A stretch of DNA of 64,000 nt from Paulinella micropora. Taxonomy: Eukaryota > Cercozoa > Imbricatea > Euglyphida > Paulinellidae. The DNA is taken from NCBI GenBank assembly GCA_019918135.1, contig WBZZ01002865.1, forward strand, positions 1 to 64,000, given 5' to 3'. The notes beneath the pieces were generated by a model. That model was given only the letters and a program-made list of their open reading frames with translations. It was not told where the DNA came from and did not search any database. Shown in pieces: positions 29,103 through 38,478 of the stretch (within the stretch, counting starts at the first letter, position 1; every line of letters starts with the position of its first letter). The position numbers were made by a program, and so were the translations under genes.

Positions 29103-29879
29103 ATGGGAAACCAAAGCACGAAATCTGTTATGTGCTACAAAGAGGTACAGAAAAGCAAGTTTATTGTTGACCGCGCGAAGAATAGTACACTCGATGTGAT
29201 TGAGTATCTTCGACAAAGACTCCAAAATAACAACTCGAGCGTAAATGGCGCTGACGCCGCACGTAGCTTCTTAATCACGGAATCTGAAGAGAGTGCCAGC
29301 AGGTTGGGGAAGGAGTTTGTGAAAAAATGGAGATCTCTGGACGAGCAGATAAAGAAACATATCTTTTCTACAGCAACCGATAATCCCCCTCATCCGGGCG
29401 CTCAGTATATGGTCACTGCTGTTTCGGCACAAGAGGCAACAAGGTGTCTAAAAGAGCTGATTTTTATTCGATCAGTAATGACATGCAGAGAAAAGAGCAT
29501 ACACAAGAAATATATAGTCTTGTCCGAAAAAGAAAAGGGAGAATCGTATGCAGCCTTTACGATCCAGAGGTTGAAAGACGTAGATTCTGTCGCGTACGAG
29601 GTAATCATTTACTATACCCACTTGGCGCAAGCTTGTCTAATCAACACTCTGAGCAAGGACCGTGTTCTGAAACGATTATTATCACTGGTTCGTACATGGC
29701 TGACAAAAAAGAAACCTACCATCCAAGGTATTCACATACAATTCGGTAAACAAAAGAAAAAAGACAGAGGCAAACCCCAGAGAAGCAGGCCAGCGCCCCC
29801 TCCTCCCCGTTTCCCCCGGCCGCGCACTCATGCGCGAAAGCACAAACGCGGAACAAAAAGTATACCTCTCCCCCTTTGA
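29103..29879 (+). CDS. Possibly N-myristoylated basic protein, unknown
   Basis: 258 residues if started at the ATG 29103 (MGNQSTKS); the frame is open further upstream but this Met gives a textbook N-myristoylation sequence (Gly2, Ser6, Lys7). The body is helical and charged. The C-terminal 45 residues are very basic and proline rich (KKKDRGKPQRSRP, HARKHKRGTK), suggesting nucleic-acid or phospholipid contact. The gene at 58744 also begins MGN with Lys nearby. A 23-base stretch just before the start (29078-29100) resembles 17563-17585 in adhesin D. No family was recognised. Confidence 0.6.
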   Translation: MGNQSTKSVMCYKEVQKSKFIVDRAKNSTLDVIEYLRQRLQNNNSSVNGADAARSFLITESEESASRLGKEFVKKWRSLDEQIKKHIFSTATDNPPHPGAQYMVTAVSAQEATRCLKELIFIRSVMTCREKSIHKKYIVLSEKEKGESYAAFTIQRLKDVDSVAYEVIIYYTHLAQACLINTLSKDRVLKRLLSLVRTWLTKKKPTIQGIHIQFGKQKKKDRGKPQRSRPAPPPPRFPRPRTHARKHKRGTKSIPLPL

Positions 29880-30079
29880 TTTTACAAAAAAAGCTTTTTC
29901 TCTGGCACACGCGCGCGATAGAGGGGGGGGGAGGGCCCCCCCCATCTCACCACCAAGCCCCTGATATGACCCCTCTACCCCCCCCCCCGAACACACGTCA
30001 CATTTCAAAGTAAAAGAGCACTGCGCTTGTAAGTCTCTATTGAGCTCACTTGCCTTGTTTTTGTCTTCTTTTTGTAGAC
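29880..30079. other. Intergenic, G/C tracts then T-rich
   Basis: Contains a G run and C run (29925-29990), then T-rich sequence ending TTTTTGTAG just before a small ORF. Nothing else was seen. Confidence 0.4.
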
Positions 30080-30223
30080 ATGACGTTTCTTCGCCGAATC
30101 TCTGATATAAGCTCGCGGGACCTACAGATCTCACCTAAGCATGCTTGGGCAGACTCTAGCGCACTGGGGACAGAACACGCCAGGAATCTCCGACTGCACG
30201 CGCCACGTTCTGCGCTTGTATGA
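30080..30223 (+). CDS. Possible 47-residue ORF
   Basis: ATG at 30080 directly after a T-rich stretch ending in GTAG; stop TGA at 30221. It encodes a basic, Ser/Arg/His-rich peptide (FLRRISDISSRDLQ, HARNLRLHAP). A TTTTATTTAATAAAA signal follows within 15 bases, which is where gene-end signals lie elsewhere. It may be a real small gene or the last part of a decayed one. Confidence 0.3.
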   Translation: MTFLRRISDISSRDLQISPKHAWADSSALGTEHARNLRLHAPRSALV

Positions 30224-30259
30224 ACAAGTCGTGTTTTATTTAATAAAAAAACCTGAACT

Positions 30260-31696
30260 TTAGAAAAACATGCACATGTCGTCCCGCACCTCGTGGCCCT
30301 TTTCACGGAGCTTTGGTACTATCGAATCAAAGTACTGCCGCGTGTTCTTCTTTTGGTTTAGTCGGGGTTATAGCTCAATGACGTAGCAGTTGCTCAGTTG
30401 CGCAAGTGTTTCCATGGGCTTTGTTTCGACTTCTGCAATAACCTTGTTCGAAACGTCTGGTTTTTTAGCCACCTCTGGGCGCTTTGCTAAGTAATCTTTG
30501 ACGTACCACCTCCCCAGGAAAGAGCGAGACTCAGGATTCGTATCAGTCGTACAAAGATCGTGCCTCGCCAGGGCCTGCGCGAAGCAGCAGCTGGCCCGGC
30601 TGGGTTGACGCGCGTCTTCCGTAAACTGCAGCTGAAACACGCCGTAAGCAAAAGCCCGCGCCAAGCCCGTGTTGATTTTCGACGATGCGACATTCTTAAT
30701 AAAGTTTTTGAGTTCGACCTGTGCCTCCGCTAGCGATTTCGCGTGCATGTCGCAGCCCGCCCCCGTACACCTCTACTTTTAAGGAACGAAATGTCGGGAG
30801 CTTGTCTTTCTCCTTTTCATACAGCTTCTGAAAGGTCTTCAGGACACACACGTCACGTTGGCCGGCGCGTTTAGTATCCAAGATGTCACCGCCGACGTCG
30901 ACTATAATAACTTCGAAATTTTGCGTCGAAAAACGATTAGAAAGGAAATCCAGCAATCCTTTGTACGCACTGCCGTACTTAGGGTCGCTATCTTTCTCTG
31001 TAGAAGGGAACATCCACGCTTCCGGTACAGGGATTCCTTGTTCCTTAAGCTCGGCAGTAACCTCGTGAGCGGCGATCGCCTCCTGAACCAAGGAACGGTA
31101 GCCAAAGCTTGAATTTTGTAGCTGGGTCTTCAGCTCTTTTCCTTGGGCACCAAGCTCTTGAATTTTTCCTCGATCAGTTTTTCCATATCCTTTCGCGAAC
31201 GAGGCCTGACCTGGAAAGGTTGGTCGGCCTTGGTGTGGGCCGACCCACCCCCCTTCTCCTTGTTCTCTGGAAGCTTCATTGCTTCCATCCACGCTTTCGC
31301 CTGTTCAGGAGGTAACGCCTCCCTTTCTACCTTTGGTGTTTCTTCGCGAGTCTTCCCTCCTTCTTGCATGCTCTTCATGTAATCATCAGAAAAATACCCC
31401 GCGGTCATGGTCAGCCATGTATGTTTGGGTACGGGGTCCGCCTCCTTCGCTTTCTTCTTCTTATCCTCACACTGCACAGAGCCAATCACCGCGCGCAGCA
31501 TGGCCGCATGGTAGTCACCTCCCCCGCCGGCTCCTACGACTATGTGCGTTTTGGGTCCGTCCGACTTGGCCTCGATTTTTTCCACAAGTTTCCGAAATTC
31601 ATTCCATGGATTTTCAATCGGTGTCTCGATGAGAGCTTTGGGAATAACGGGCTTGGCGCATTTTTTGCAATTTTCTAAACACTGATGCTTCATCAT
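30260..31696 (-). pseudogene. DUF1152-like protein, broken by two frameshifts and an in-frame TAA
   Basis: Three frames read in order give one DUF1152-like protein. The first, from the ATG 31696, has CLENCKKC, then VVGAGGGGDYHAA near residue 55. A second frame (from about 31150 down) has IIVDVGGDILD. A third (30748 down) follows. GGGGD and DVGGD are hallmarks of DUF1152, a family with a Rossmann-type fold. The breaks are at an A run near 31137-31140 and a G run near 30760-30764 (plus-strand T and C runs). After the TAA at 30368-30370 the frame continues 35 more protein-like codons (YFDSIVPKLREKGHEVRDD) to a TAA at 30260. The first two lesions are in homopolymers and may be sequencing errors; the TAA is not. 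Confidence 0.6.
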
Positions 31697-31950
31697 CACA
31701 CAAATGCCCCTGCCCGAGGTAAACACTTTGTTCCTTTTTTGTAACAAGGCAATAGTGAGCCGGGGTGACGAAGAAGGGGCGGGGAGAGGACGGGGGAGAT
31801 TTTCACCGGGGGGGGGCACCCCCCCCCCTCCTCTCTCTCTCTCTCTCTCTCCTTTTCTCTCGCTCTCTCTCTCCCGCCCCCCCTCCCTTCCCCCTGCTCC
31901 TCCATTACACTTCCCCCCCCCCCCCCTCCACCTCCCCATTGCAAAGCTAT

Positions 31951-33711
31951 ATGCCACCAAGAAAGAGAGCCAAGCGCGCGCCCGTCTTCGCCTCCGTCGC
32001 ACCTCAGAGCTCCACTAGCCTGGACGAGGACGACGAACCCCAGCCCACTGGCACCGCGGAGGGGGCTGCCCTCCGAGGGGCCTGCCCGCGGCTTGCACAG
32101 CCGCAGCCTGCACAGCCGCCGCTCGTCGTCGTGAACCCGTCTGCCGTGGAGCTCTACGAATCCTTGCTGCGCATCATCAACCAGCTGGCACAGCTACCTG
32201 ACGCCCGCTATGGTTCTGCCCCGGCCCAACCAGAGCAGGACGACGCTTTTTCCTTTACCTTGGAACACCAGCCAGCAGAGAACGCGCTGAGCCCGGGGGG
32301 CAAGCCGCCCAGCCCGCGTCGTCAGCTGGCTGAGTCCGCCCCCCCGGGTTTGCAACTGAGGCTCCGAGGCCTGCGCTCGCGCTGGCCGGGACTCGCGAAC
32401 GCCGGCAGCGAGGCCCGCGCGCGCGTCGCAGACCAGATCGCTCGGCGCCAACACGACATGCAGGGGCTGGAGCAAGAGGCCGCGGCGTTGTGCCTGCGCA
32501 TGGACGCGAGCTCCGACGACCAGGAGGCGGAACTCTGTAAGCAACTCTACGCCCTGCGCAGAATGATCGGCCAGCACAAGCAGGCCTTGCAGGCGCTCTG
32601 CTCCCAGGCCAACGTCGACGTCGACGTCGAAGCCGAACACGTCAGCTCCTGTCTAGAGATCTCCAGGGCACCCGACCTCGCCCAAGTAATCCGCGAAAAA
32701 AAGATCCTGCCCCGCCTGCAGCCCGAGCCGCGGGCGCTGTACGTCTTTGGTGGCTTCGGCGGGGTGCCCGGCCAAAGGGCTCTGCTAGACACCGTGCACT
32801 TCTACCCGGGGGCCATGCTGCCCCCTCTAGCCCGCGCTAGCGGGCTGGGCTGGAAGGAAGCAAGCTGCAGGCTCCTCACCCCGCGCTCACACGCAGCGTG
32901 TGCCTCTGTTGACGGTGTACTGTATGTTTTAGGCGGCGTGGGTCCCGACCACCGCCCTGTGCCCACCATGGAACGTCTCTACACCACCCCGCTAGCGCGG
33001 GCTGGAGGGGGCTGCAGCGCTGGTTTCGGCAAGGGGGACAGCCTGCCCAGCACGCTGGGTTTGCTGGGCGCGGTGGCCGCTTCTATCGAGGACCACAGCA
33101 TCCTGGTGGCGGGCGGAATCGCTCGTGGCGCCATCACGCCCAACGTGGCGCGCTACGACTGTGTGACCAACCGTTGGGAAAACGTGCAACCGATGGCCTA
33201 CGCGCGAGCCTACCTGGGCGGGGCGGTTCTTGGTGTCGGGAGCCAAGCGCGGTTCTTCGTAATTGGAGGCAAGGGCCCCGGCGATCAGATCCTGGAATCA
33301 GTGGAGTGCCACAACCCAACCACTCAGCGCTGGAGCCCCGTCGCCGCCCTCCGAACCCCCAGGTGGGGCTGCTCAGCCGCCGTGTTGGAAGGTCATGGTG
33401 TTTACGCCATTGCCGGACGGGACCTCGCGGGGCGGGTGCTGTCTACGGTGGAGCGCTACGACCTTGCACACGACAGTTGGCAAGAAGTGGCGCCCCTCCT
33501 TGAAGCCCGCGAAGACGCTTGCGCAGCTGTGTTGGACGGCTTAATCTACGTGTTGGGCGGTGCGAACGCGCGCGGTGTGCCTCTCGCGTCAGTGGAGTGC
33601 TATGATCCGGAAAGCAACTCCTGGCACTCGTGCCCCAACCTGCCGCTCGCGCGCGCCCTCGCCAACTGTGCCGTTACGACCGGGAAGGTCAAGAATAATA
33701 TTTCAACCTAA
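31951..33711 (+). CDS. Kelch-repeat protein
   Basis: 586 residues from the ATG 31951 (MPPRKRAKRAP; the open frame upstream is low complexity). The basic N-terminus resembles a nuclear localisation signal. A helical region lies around residues 130-230. At least five kelch units follow, each with a G-G pair and a later Y...W (YVFGGFGG, YVLGGVGPD, VAGGIARG...RYDCVTNRW, VIGGKGPG...ECHNPTTQRW, AIAGRDLAG...ERYDLAHDSW, YVLGGANARG...ECYDPESNSW), forming a beta-propeller. Three palindromic-element relics lie in the coding region (near 32289, 32829-32846, 32989-33005) without breaking the frame. In poxviruses and other large viruses kelch proteins recruit ubiquitin ligases, but no BTB domain is visible here. 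A second kelch gene lies at 45096. Confidence 0.85.
   Translation: MPPRKRAKRAPVFASVAPQSSTSLDEDDEPQPTGTAEGAALRGACPRLAQPQPAQPPLVVVNPSAVELYESLLRIINQLAQLPDARYGSAPAQPEQDDAFSFTLEHQPAENALSPGGKPPSPRRQLAESAPPGLQLRLRGLRSRWPGLANAGSEARARVADQIARRQHDMQGLEQEAAALCLRMDASSDDQEAELCKQLYALRRMIGQHKQALQALCSQANVDVDVEAEHVSSCLEISRAPDLAQVIREKKILPRLQPEPRALYVFGGFGGVPGQRALLDTVHFYPGAMLPPLARASGLGWKEASCRLLTPRSHAACASVDGVLYVLGGVGPDHRPVPTMERLYTTPLARAGGGCSAGFGKGDSLPSTLGLLGAVAASIEDHSILVAGGIARGAITPNVARYDCVTNRWENVQPMAYARAYLGGAVLGVGSQARFFVIGGKGPGDQILESVECHNPTTQRWSPVAALRTPRWGCSAAVLEGHGVYAIAGRDLAGRVLSTVERYDLAHDSWQEVAPLLEAREDACAAVLDGLIYVLGGANARGVPLASVECYDPESNSWHSCPNLPLARALANCAVTTGKVKNNIST
32829..33005. repeat. Two palindromic mini-element relics inside the kelch gene
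   Basis: AGCCCGC-GCTA-GCGGGCT at 32829-32846, and CCGCTAGCGCGGGCTGG at 32989-33005. They encode PLARASGLG and PLARAGGG, insert-like stretches between kelch strands. Both leave the frame open. Confidence 0.65.
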
Positions 33712-33795
33712 AATGATTCAAGTGCTACAAAAAGCCTTTTTTATTAACAAGTTTCCTTTTGCGCAGAAATGATCCAAAAGTATTTTAATTACAAC

Positions 33796-34137
33796 TCAAA
33801 TGGGGGGACGGACGGCCGCCGATGATGTACAGTCCTTGATGCAATCTACCAGCAATCGAATTCTTCTATGAATGTCTTCATCCCGCCCGCACAGCAGGCC
33901 CTCGGCGTCAACTGCTTCGTAAACAGGCGGGGTGGGCTTGGCCTCGGAGCTGTTAGGGAGATAATGCGGCCGCAGCTTTCCGGCCTCCAGTCTGTTGAGG
34001 TGGGAGATCGCTAAGGGAACACAAAGCTCGCGCATGAAGCGCAGGTCGTCTGCTAGAAGTCAGAGAGTTTGCCGCAGAGATTTGATTTCTCTCTTCATCC
34101 TTGACGGAGGCGCCCTAGCCTGCGGAGCGGAGTGCAT
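33796..34137 (-). pseudogene. Small coiled-coil-like protein split by an in-frame TGA
   Basis: From the ATG 34137 the frame encodes a basic N-terminus and a helical KREIKSLRQTL stretch, meets a TGA at 34060-34062 (codon 26), and continues in the same frame for 87 codons (LADDLRFMRELCVPLAISHLNRLE...). Helix-forming sequence on both sides of the stop fits a single protein of about 113 residues. An internal ATG at 34035 could restart translation. It lies just past the stop of 34200-35354 and is convergent with the kelch gene. Not recognised. Confidence 0.45.
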
Positions 34138-34199
34138 GTCGCGAGGGCAGAGTGGCAAGATGACCACCACGCCAAGAACACACAAACCGGGTTTAATAG

Positions 34200-35354
34200 T
34201 TAGGCTTGTCGCTCACGAATCAGCTTGCGACATTTGGGACAGATTCTAGCCTCTGCGCAGATACTGTCGTATTCCTGCAGCAACCAGTCGATTCCTTTCT
34301 GCTGTTCAGCGAGCATCATCTCTTTCCTTAGCATCTGCTTGGCCTTGCACACAAGTTCTTCGTCGAGTATGTGCGCATGAGTTGCCTGATACAAGGCTCC
34401 GGGGATCCATTCCGGGTACTCCTTGGTTAACCAACCCTTACCATCGTCCTCAGAGCCGAACCTGCTGAGCGCTGCAATGACAGCCTCGCGCCGTCCCTTG
34501 CTTTCATTAACTGCTATACACAGGAGCTGATTTATCTTGCCTAAGGTGCCTTCGAATTCTCTGAGCAGCTCTCTATTCCCTGCCCAGTGTTTCTTAGCTT
34601 TTATGTTCCGTAGAATTGGCGTTTCTTTGTCAGTAGGTGGCTTTACGTGCGTAGACCTAGCTACATTCTGGCACCATTGCGCCACTTGTTCTAGGATAGC
34701 ATCACTCGGTTTGCCAAGCTCTTCTCGCTCTTTGGGTTTTGTGAGTATTTCGGCGCGTATTACCACTTCACACTCTGGCCACGCAGCAAGAAACACCAAT
34801 AGTTCCTGCGGCCAAAGACTGTATTGCAGCTTGGGCAAACAGCGTACGTCCACAACATATCTTGCAGTTCTGTGTTGAAAGCCCAGCTCATTCTCAAACG
34901 TCCCCACCACAGAGTCCCAAGCGGGCTCTAGATGTGCCATTACAAGCGTCTCTTCGCTGTCAAGGCGGTACAGCTTTTTCCTTATGTTTAGAAGCAGCAC
35001 CTGCACGGCCGTCAAGATCCCCCCCCATTTACTCTCGGGCATCGACCATTGTTTGGGACATAGTAACACGCGAGTCGTGGCAGTTGACGCTCCATCTGCA
35101 TCAACTGGCTTGGCTGATATGAAAGCGCTCTCCTGCAAAAGAGCAGGCTGATTTGTGCTCTTATTTAAAAATCGGAGATCGGTGAAACATTTGCCCTCCC
35201 AAGTCAGTCTAACCTCGGGATAGACACTCGACAGAAAGTGTCTCAGCCATAGCAGCCACGTTTTCTGTTTTTCTTCCAATGCGTCATCCAGCTGCAAGGG
35301 CCATGTCTCAATCCCTTCTTCGTCAAAAAATCTGGGCGCTGCTTTTTGGCTCAT
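34200..35354 (-). CDS. 384-residue protein with a C-terminal zinc-binding pair, unknown
   Basis: ATG at 35354, stop TAA at 34200. The protein is mixed alpha/beta in character with Leu/Trp-rich segments (WPQELLVFLAAWPE) and ends in ICPKCRKLIRERQA, a C-x-x-C pair that could be half a zinc site. No signal peptide or membrane segment. It shows no clear kinase or nuclease motif. Its sequence composition (less GC-rich codons than neighbours such as 36241) resembles the 9-2279 and 58744 genes, but no homology could be shown by eye. Confidence 0.6.
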   Translation of the reverse strand: MSQKAAPRFFDEEGIETWPLQLDDALEEKQKTWLLWLRHFLSSVYPEVRLTWEGKCFTDLRFLNKSTNQPALLQESAFISAKPVDADGASTATTRVLLCPKQWSMPESKWGGILTAVQVLLLNIRKKLYRLDSEETLVMAHLEPAWDSVVGTFENELGFQHRTARYVVDVRCLPKLQYSLWPQELLVFLAAWPECEVVIRAEILTKPKEREELGKPSDAILEQVAQWCQNVARSTHVKPPTDKETPILRNIKAKKHWAGNRELLREFEGTLGKINQLLCIAVNESKGRREAVIAALSRFGSEDDGKGWLTKEYPEWIPGALYQATHAHILDEELVCKAKQMLRKEMMLAEQQKGIDWLLQEYDSICAEARICPKCRKLIRERQA

Positions 35355-35787
35355 CTAGTCCAGATCGACACTCCGTCGCTCTCTCTATCTCCTTGCCGGC
35401 TTCTTAGCAAAGCTCGGCGCTCCGTTGGTACCCCACAGGATATTATTAATATAGGTACTATACTAGACATGCATGGGGATAGTGGAAAGGGAAAAGTTCG
35501 CTCACAAAAGCTCTTTTCTTTCTCTTCTGTCCCCCCCCCCTCCTGCCCCTCCTCCTCCCGCGCCCTCTCCCCCCCCCCTCCGCTGTCGCACCCTTTTTAT
35601 TTCCCCGCGCGAACAAGTTGGGATACCAAGAAACGGACGTTTTTAAAAAGAAATAAAATTAATAAGAGACTTAACTTGCATTATCAGCCAGCTGGGAGGT
35701 TTTTTTGCCTTGGTTCTTTTTTTGTAATAATATTTTCGAGCACGGGCCTTACCGCGCCCTAACTGGCGTGGAGAGTGAAGGGCTGCG
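35355..35787. other. Intergenic region, nothing recognised
   Basis: About 430 bases. A C-rich tract at 35529-35590 and an A/T-rich stretch around 35640-35670 (AAATAAAATTAATAAG) are present. A plus-strand frame of 138 codons crosses it but lacks protein-like character. Confidence 0.4.
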
Positions 35788-36000
35788 CTAGGCTTTCTCC
35801 AACCAGCCAGGCTCGTGGAGCACGCAATAGAGATTGTCGTCCAGTGCTTGTGCGCAGCAGCCGTCCTGCCTGCAGATGGGCAGCGAGGGCCGCGTCGACG
35901 CCAGCAAGAGTCCCGAAATAAACGAGCTCAGCTCCTCCTCGCCTTGGCATCCTACCGAATCCGATGCTGACGCTAGAGAAACCTGTTCTTGCGCAGACAT
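35788..36000 (-). CDS. Small protein with a Cys-x4-Cys...Cys-x2-His motif
   Basis: About 70 residues from the ATG at 36000 (the frame also opens from a GTG at 36078). The C-terminus has CRQDGC, then YCVLH, a C-x4-C-xn-C-x2-H pattern. This is like a single EsV-1-7-type zinc repeat, the same class proposed for 50304-52427. The N-terminal part is acidic and Ser rich. Function unknown; a small zinc-binding regulator is one possibility. Confidence 0.5.
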   Translation of the reverse strand: MSAQEQVSLASASDSVGCQGEEELSSFISGLLLASTRPSLPICRQDGCCAQALDDNLYCVLHEPGWLEKA

Positions 36001-36240
36001 CTCAGAGAAGAATTTCTTTCTTTTTTGTGTTTGCCCGCTTGGTCCCACGCGCTCGGCGGTTTTTTTTACACGCACCAAATAAGGGGGGGGGGCACCCCCC
36101 CCGTCTTTTTTCTCTACTTACCTCTCCGGCGAGCACCCCCCCCCCTCCTCTTCATCCCTCCTCTCCCTCCCTCCTCTTCTCCCCCCTATTTGCATTTTGT
36201 GTCTGTGTGTGTGTGGTGTAAAAAGCACCGGAGGGTAAAA

Positions 36241-38436
36241 ATGCCCATCGAGTTTGTCGCGGAAGGGCCGGGCGCAGACGACGAGCCCTTGCCAGAGCTG
36301 GGCTTGGACCTAGGCAGCCTCGAGCAAGAAATCCGCCGGGACGACGACGACACCCTGGGGGCCAGGCCGTGGGCTAGACAGACCGCGCCGCTGCTTAGAA
36401 GCCTGCTCGGCAGGGAGGATTTTTTGCATTGGTGCCGCGGGCAGGACTCGGAACAAGGCGCCGCCTCCGACTCGACGGTCACCAGGCTGCGCGCTTTAGC
36501 GTCCAGGCTGGAAACATACGAGGTGTCAGTCGTCAGGGGGTGCTGGGGGGTGTGTGCGCTGCTAGATGACCTAGCCCTGCTGATGCCAGCGCTGGCTAGC
36601 GCGACCGAGCGCTTCAGCCACCTGGACGGGCTCTTGAGCATGGGCCTGCAGCTGTCTTATACCATGGTCCCCGACGAGGAGTTGGCCAGAAGTGACCCCA
36701 TAGCGCTCGGCCTCGTCGCTCACCTGCACCCCTTCTCGCGCGTCGTCCGGGCGGCGGATGGGCTGGCGCGCAGTATCGCACGGGCGCCCTCCGCCCCCGC
36801 GGCGCTCCCCGTCCGTGCAAGACGAGGGGGCGCGGCGGGGTCCGCCAAGAGGCGCAAGATCGTAGAGACCCAGACCTTCAGCGTCGCGGGCTCCAGGGAG
36901 CAGCTGGACGCCTTTGCCGAAACGATCGAGATGTTCTTAACGACCAAGAGCTTGGCAGCGCTGAAGGCGCGCATCAAGGAATTCAGGGACCTGCTGGAGT
37001 GGGAACCGCGCGTGGAGGTATCAGAGGAGCTGCGGAAACTGCTCAAGCGTTCCGCGGGGCTCTACGCAAACCTGTACGTAGCCTCCGCGTGTTTGCAAGC
37101 GGCGGGCGCGGTTTGCGCCATGGCGTCGGCCCCCTTCGTAACGCAGATTCGCGCTCTGACCGCGGCCCTGGTACCCGCGATGCAGTTGCAGAACCAGTTG
37201 ATTGACGCCGGCGCGAACATGGTGTTACGCCAGCGCTGGCTGCGGATACTGTACCAAATTGCCCGGCTGTGGGCCGAGGCCGGGGACTACGCGCCCGAGC
37301 AGTTGGTCAAACTGTACCGAACCTCTCTGCCGGCCTGTTCCGTGTTTCTGTGCCCTGTCACCAAAGCGCCCAAAACCAAGGACCGCGAGGCCTTTTTGTT
37401 GCAGGGCGACGACGAGACAGAGCGCAAGAAGCTGGCAGTGTTCCCTGTGCTACCTGGCATAGGTGTAGCTGACAAACATGTGCGCTGTTATCGCTCCGTC
37501 GCCAGCGAGCTGCCAGTTGCAGCAGACTCGAGCGCGCTGTCCTACTACTTCTCGGGCAGACTGAAATTGTTGCGCAACGAGAAAACGGGCAGGCTGTTCA
37601 TGCCCGTGATCGCATCGGCGGCGGCCTTGTATTTCGACGGGGCAGAGCCGCTGTTGCGTGGGCTGACGCTTGTGCGGCTCGCCAGCGACGCCCTCCAGGC
37701 AATGAGCAAGCTCACGTGCCTGGAGGCCAAGGCCTCGGAGCGTTTGCAAGAGCTTCCCGCCAGCGTCCGCGTCGCACGGGCGGACCAAGCGGGGCGGCCC
37801 GACTTCTTCGAAGCGGCGGAGCGCCTGTGTGTGCTGCCGCCCTCCTCTGTTATCAATGGCGTGTGTTTCTGCCGGGAGTATACCCGTGCACTGCGCTTTC
37901 GAGTGGACGGCCGCTCGGTCCTAGTCAAGGGCGCCTTGCCCGGCAAATGGCGCCAAGAGGGCAAGTCCTACGCCCACCGCGAGGTCTCGTTGTTTGGGGC
38001 CACGCCGCTACAGGCGTGCCGCAGTACGGCAGAACAAGAAGAGGCAGTGCGCTTGGCGGGCGACGACGACGCGCGCGCCTGCCGGCCGACGGAAAGGGTC
38101 GAACCTTGCAAGGCCTTGCTGAGGGCCTGGTTGCAGGAGGAACGCTCCGTCAGAGTAGCGCTCGTGGTCGACGCCCTGGCCTGCTGGAAGGAGCTGGAGG
38201 AAGTCGACGCGAGGAAGTGCACGGACAACGGGACGGCACAGCTCTTTGCCTTGTGTACGAGCTTGTCCCCACCTACGACGACGTCGTCGTCGGGCGCGAC
38301 CCCCGGCGTATGTGGCGACAGCGGCGCGGGGGAGGGGGGAGGGGGGGGGGGGGGGAGGTCGGTCTCGATTAATCAGGCTAGAGTTGGGGGGGGGGGGGGA
38401 AAGAAGGAGGGAAAGAAAAAATCTGTGTTTAGCTGA
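36241..38436 (+). CDS. Large unknown protein; C-terminus probably frameshifted
   Basis: ATG at 36241 after GTAAAA; about 731 residues as read. It is largely helical, with an acidic N-terminus and a basic GSAKRRKIVE nuclear-localisation-like patch near residue 200. No family was recognised. The last ~65 residues in this frame are low complexity (TTTSSSG..., GGGGG). The alternative frame from about 38245 reads LVYELVPTYDDVVVGRDPRRMW, which looks much more like protein, and ends at 38372. An indel near CTCTTTGCC (38238-38252) would explain this. Long G runs (38334-38400) follow. The gene is followed on the same strand by 38479-39576. Confidence 0.65.
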   Translation: MPIEFVAEGPGADDEPLPELGLDLGSLEQEIRRDDDDTLGARPWARQTAPLLRSLLGREDFLHWCRGQDSEQGAASDSTVTRLRALASRLETYEVSVVRGCWGVCALLDDLALLMPALASATERFSHLDGLLSMGLQLSYTMVPDEELARSDPIALGLVAHLHPFSRVVRAADGLARSIARAPSAPAALPVRARRGGAAGSAKRRKIVETQTFSVAGSREQLDAFAETIEMFLTTKSLAALKARIKEFRDLLEWEPRVEVSEELRKLLKRSAGLYANLYVASACLQAAGAVCAMASAPFVTQIRALTAALVPAMQLQNQLIDAGANMVLRQRWLRILYQIARLWAEAGDYAPEQLVKLYRTSLPACSVFLCPVTKAPKTKDREAFLLQGDDETERKKLAVFPVLPGIGVADKHVRCYRSVASELPVAADSSALSYYFSGRLKLLRNEKTGRLFMPVIASAAALYFDGAEPLLRGLTLVRLASDALQAMSKLTCLEAKASERLQELPASVRVARADQAGRPDFFEAAERLCVLPPSSVINGVCFCREYTRALRFRVDGRSVLVKGALPGKWRQEGKSYAHREVSLFGATPLQACRSTAEQEEAVRLAGDDDARACRPTERVEPCKALLRAWLQEERSVRVALVVDALACWKELEEVDARKCTDNGTAQLFALCTSLSPPTTTSSSGATPGVCGDSGAGEGGGGGGGRSVSINQARVGGGGGKKEGKKKSVFS

Positions 38437-38446
38437 AGGTATCTTG

Positions 38447-38457
38447 GCTGTATATAT
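38447..38457 (+). promoter_or_regulatory. TATA box for 38479 gene
   Basis: GTATATATAAAG about 22 bases before the ATG at 38479. Confidence 0.55.
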
Positions 38458-38478
38458 AAAGAGAAAAAAGACAAAGTC

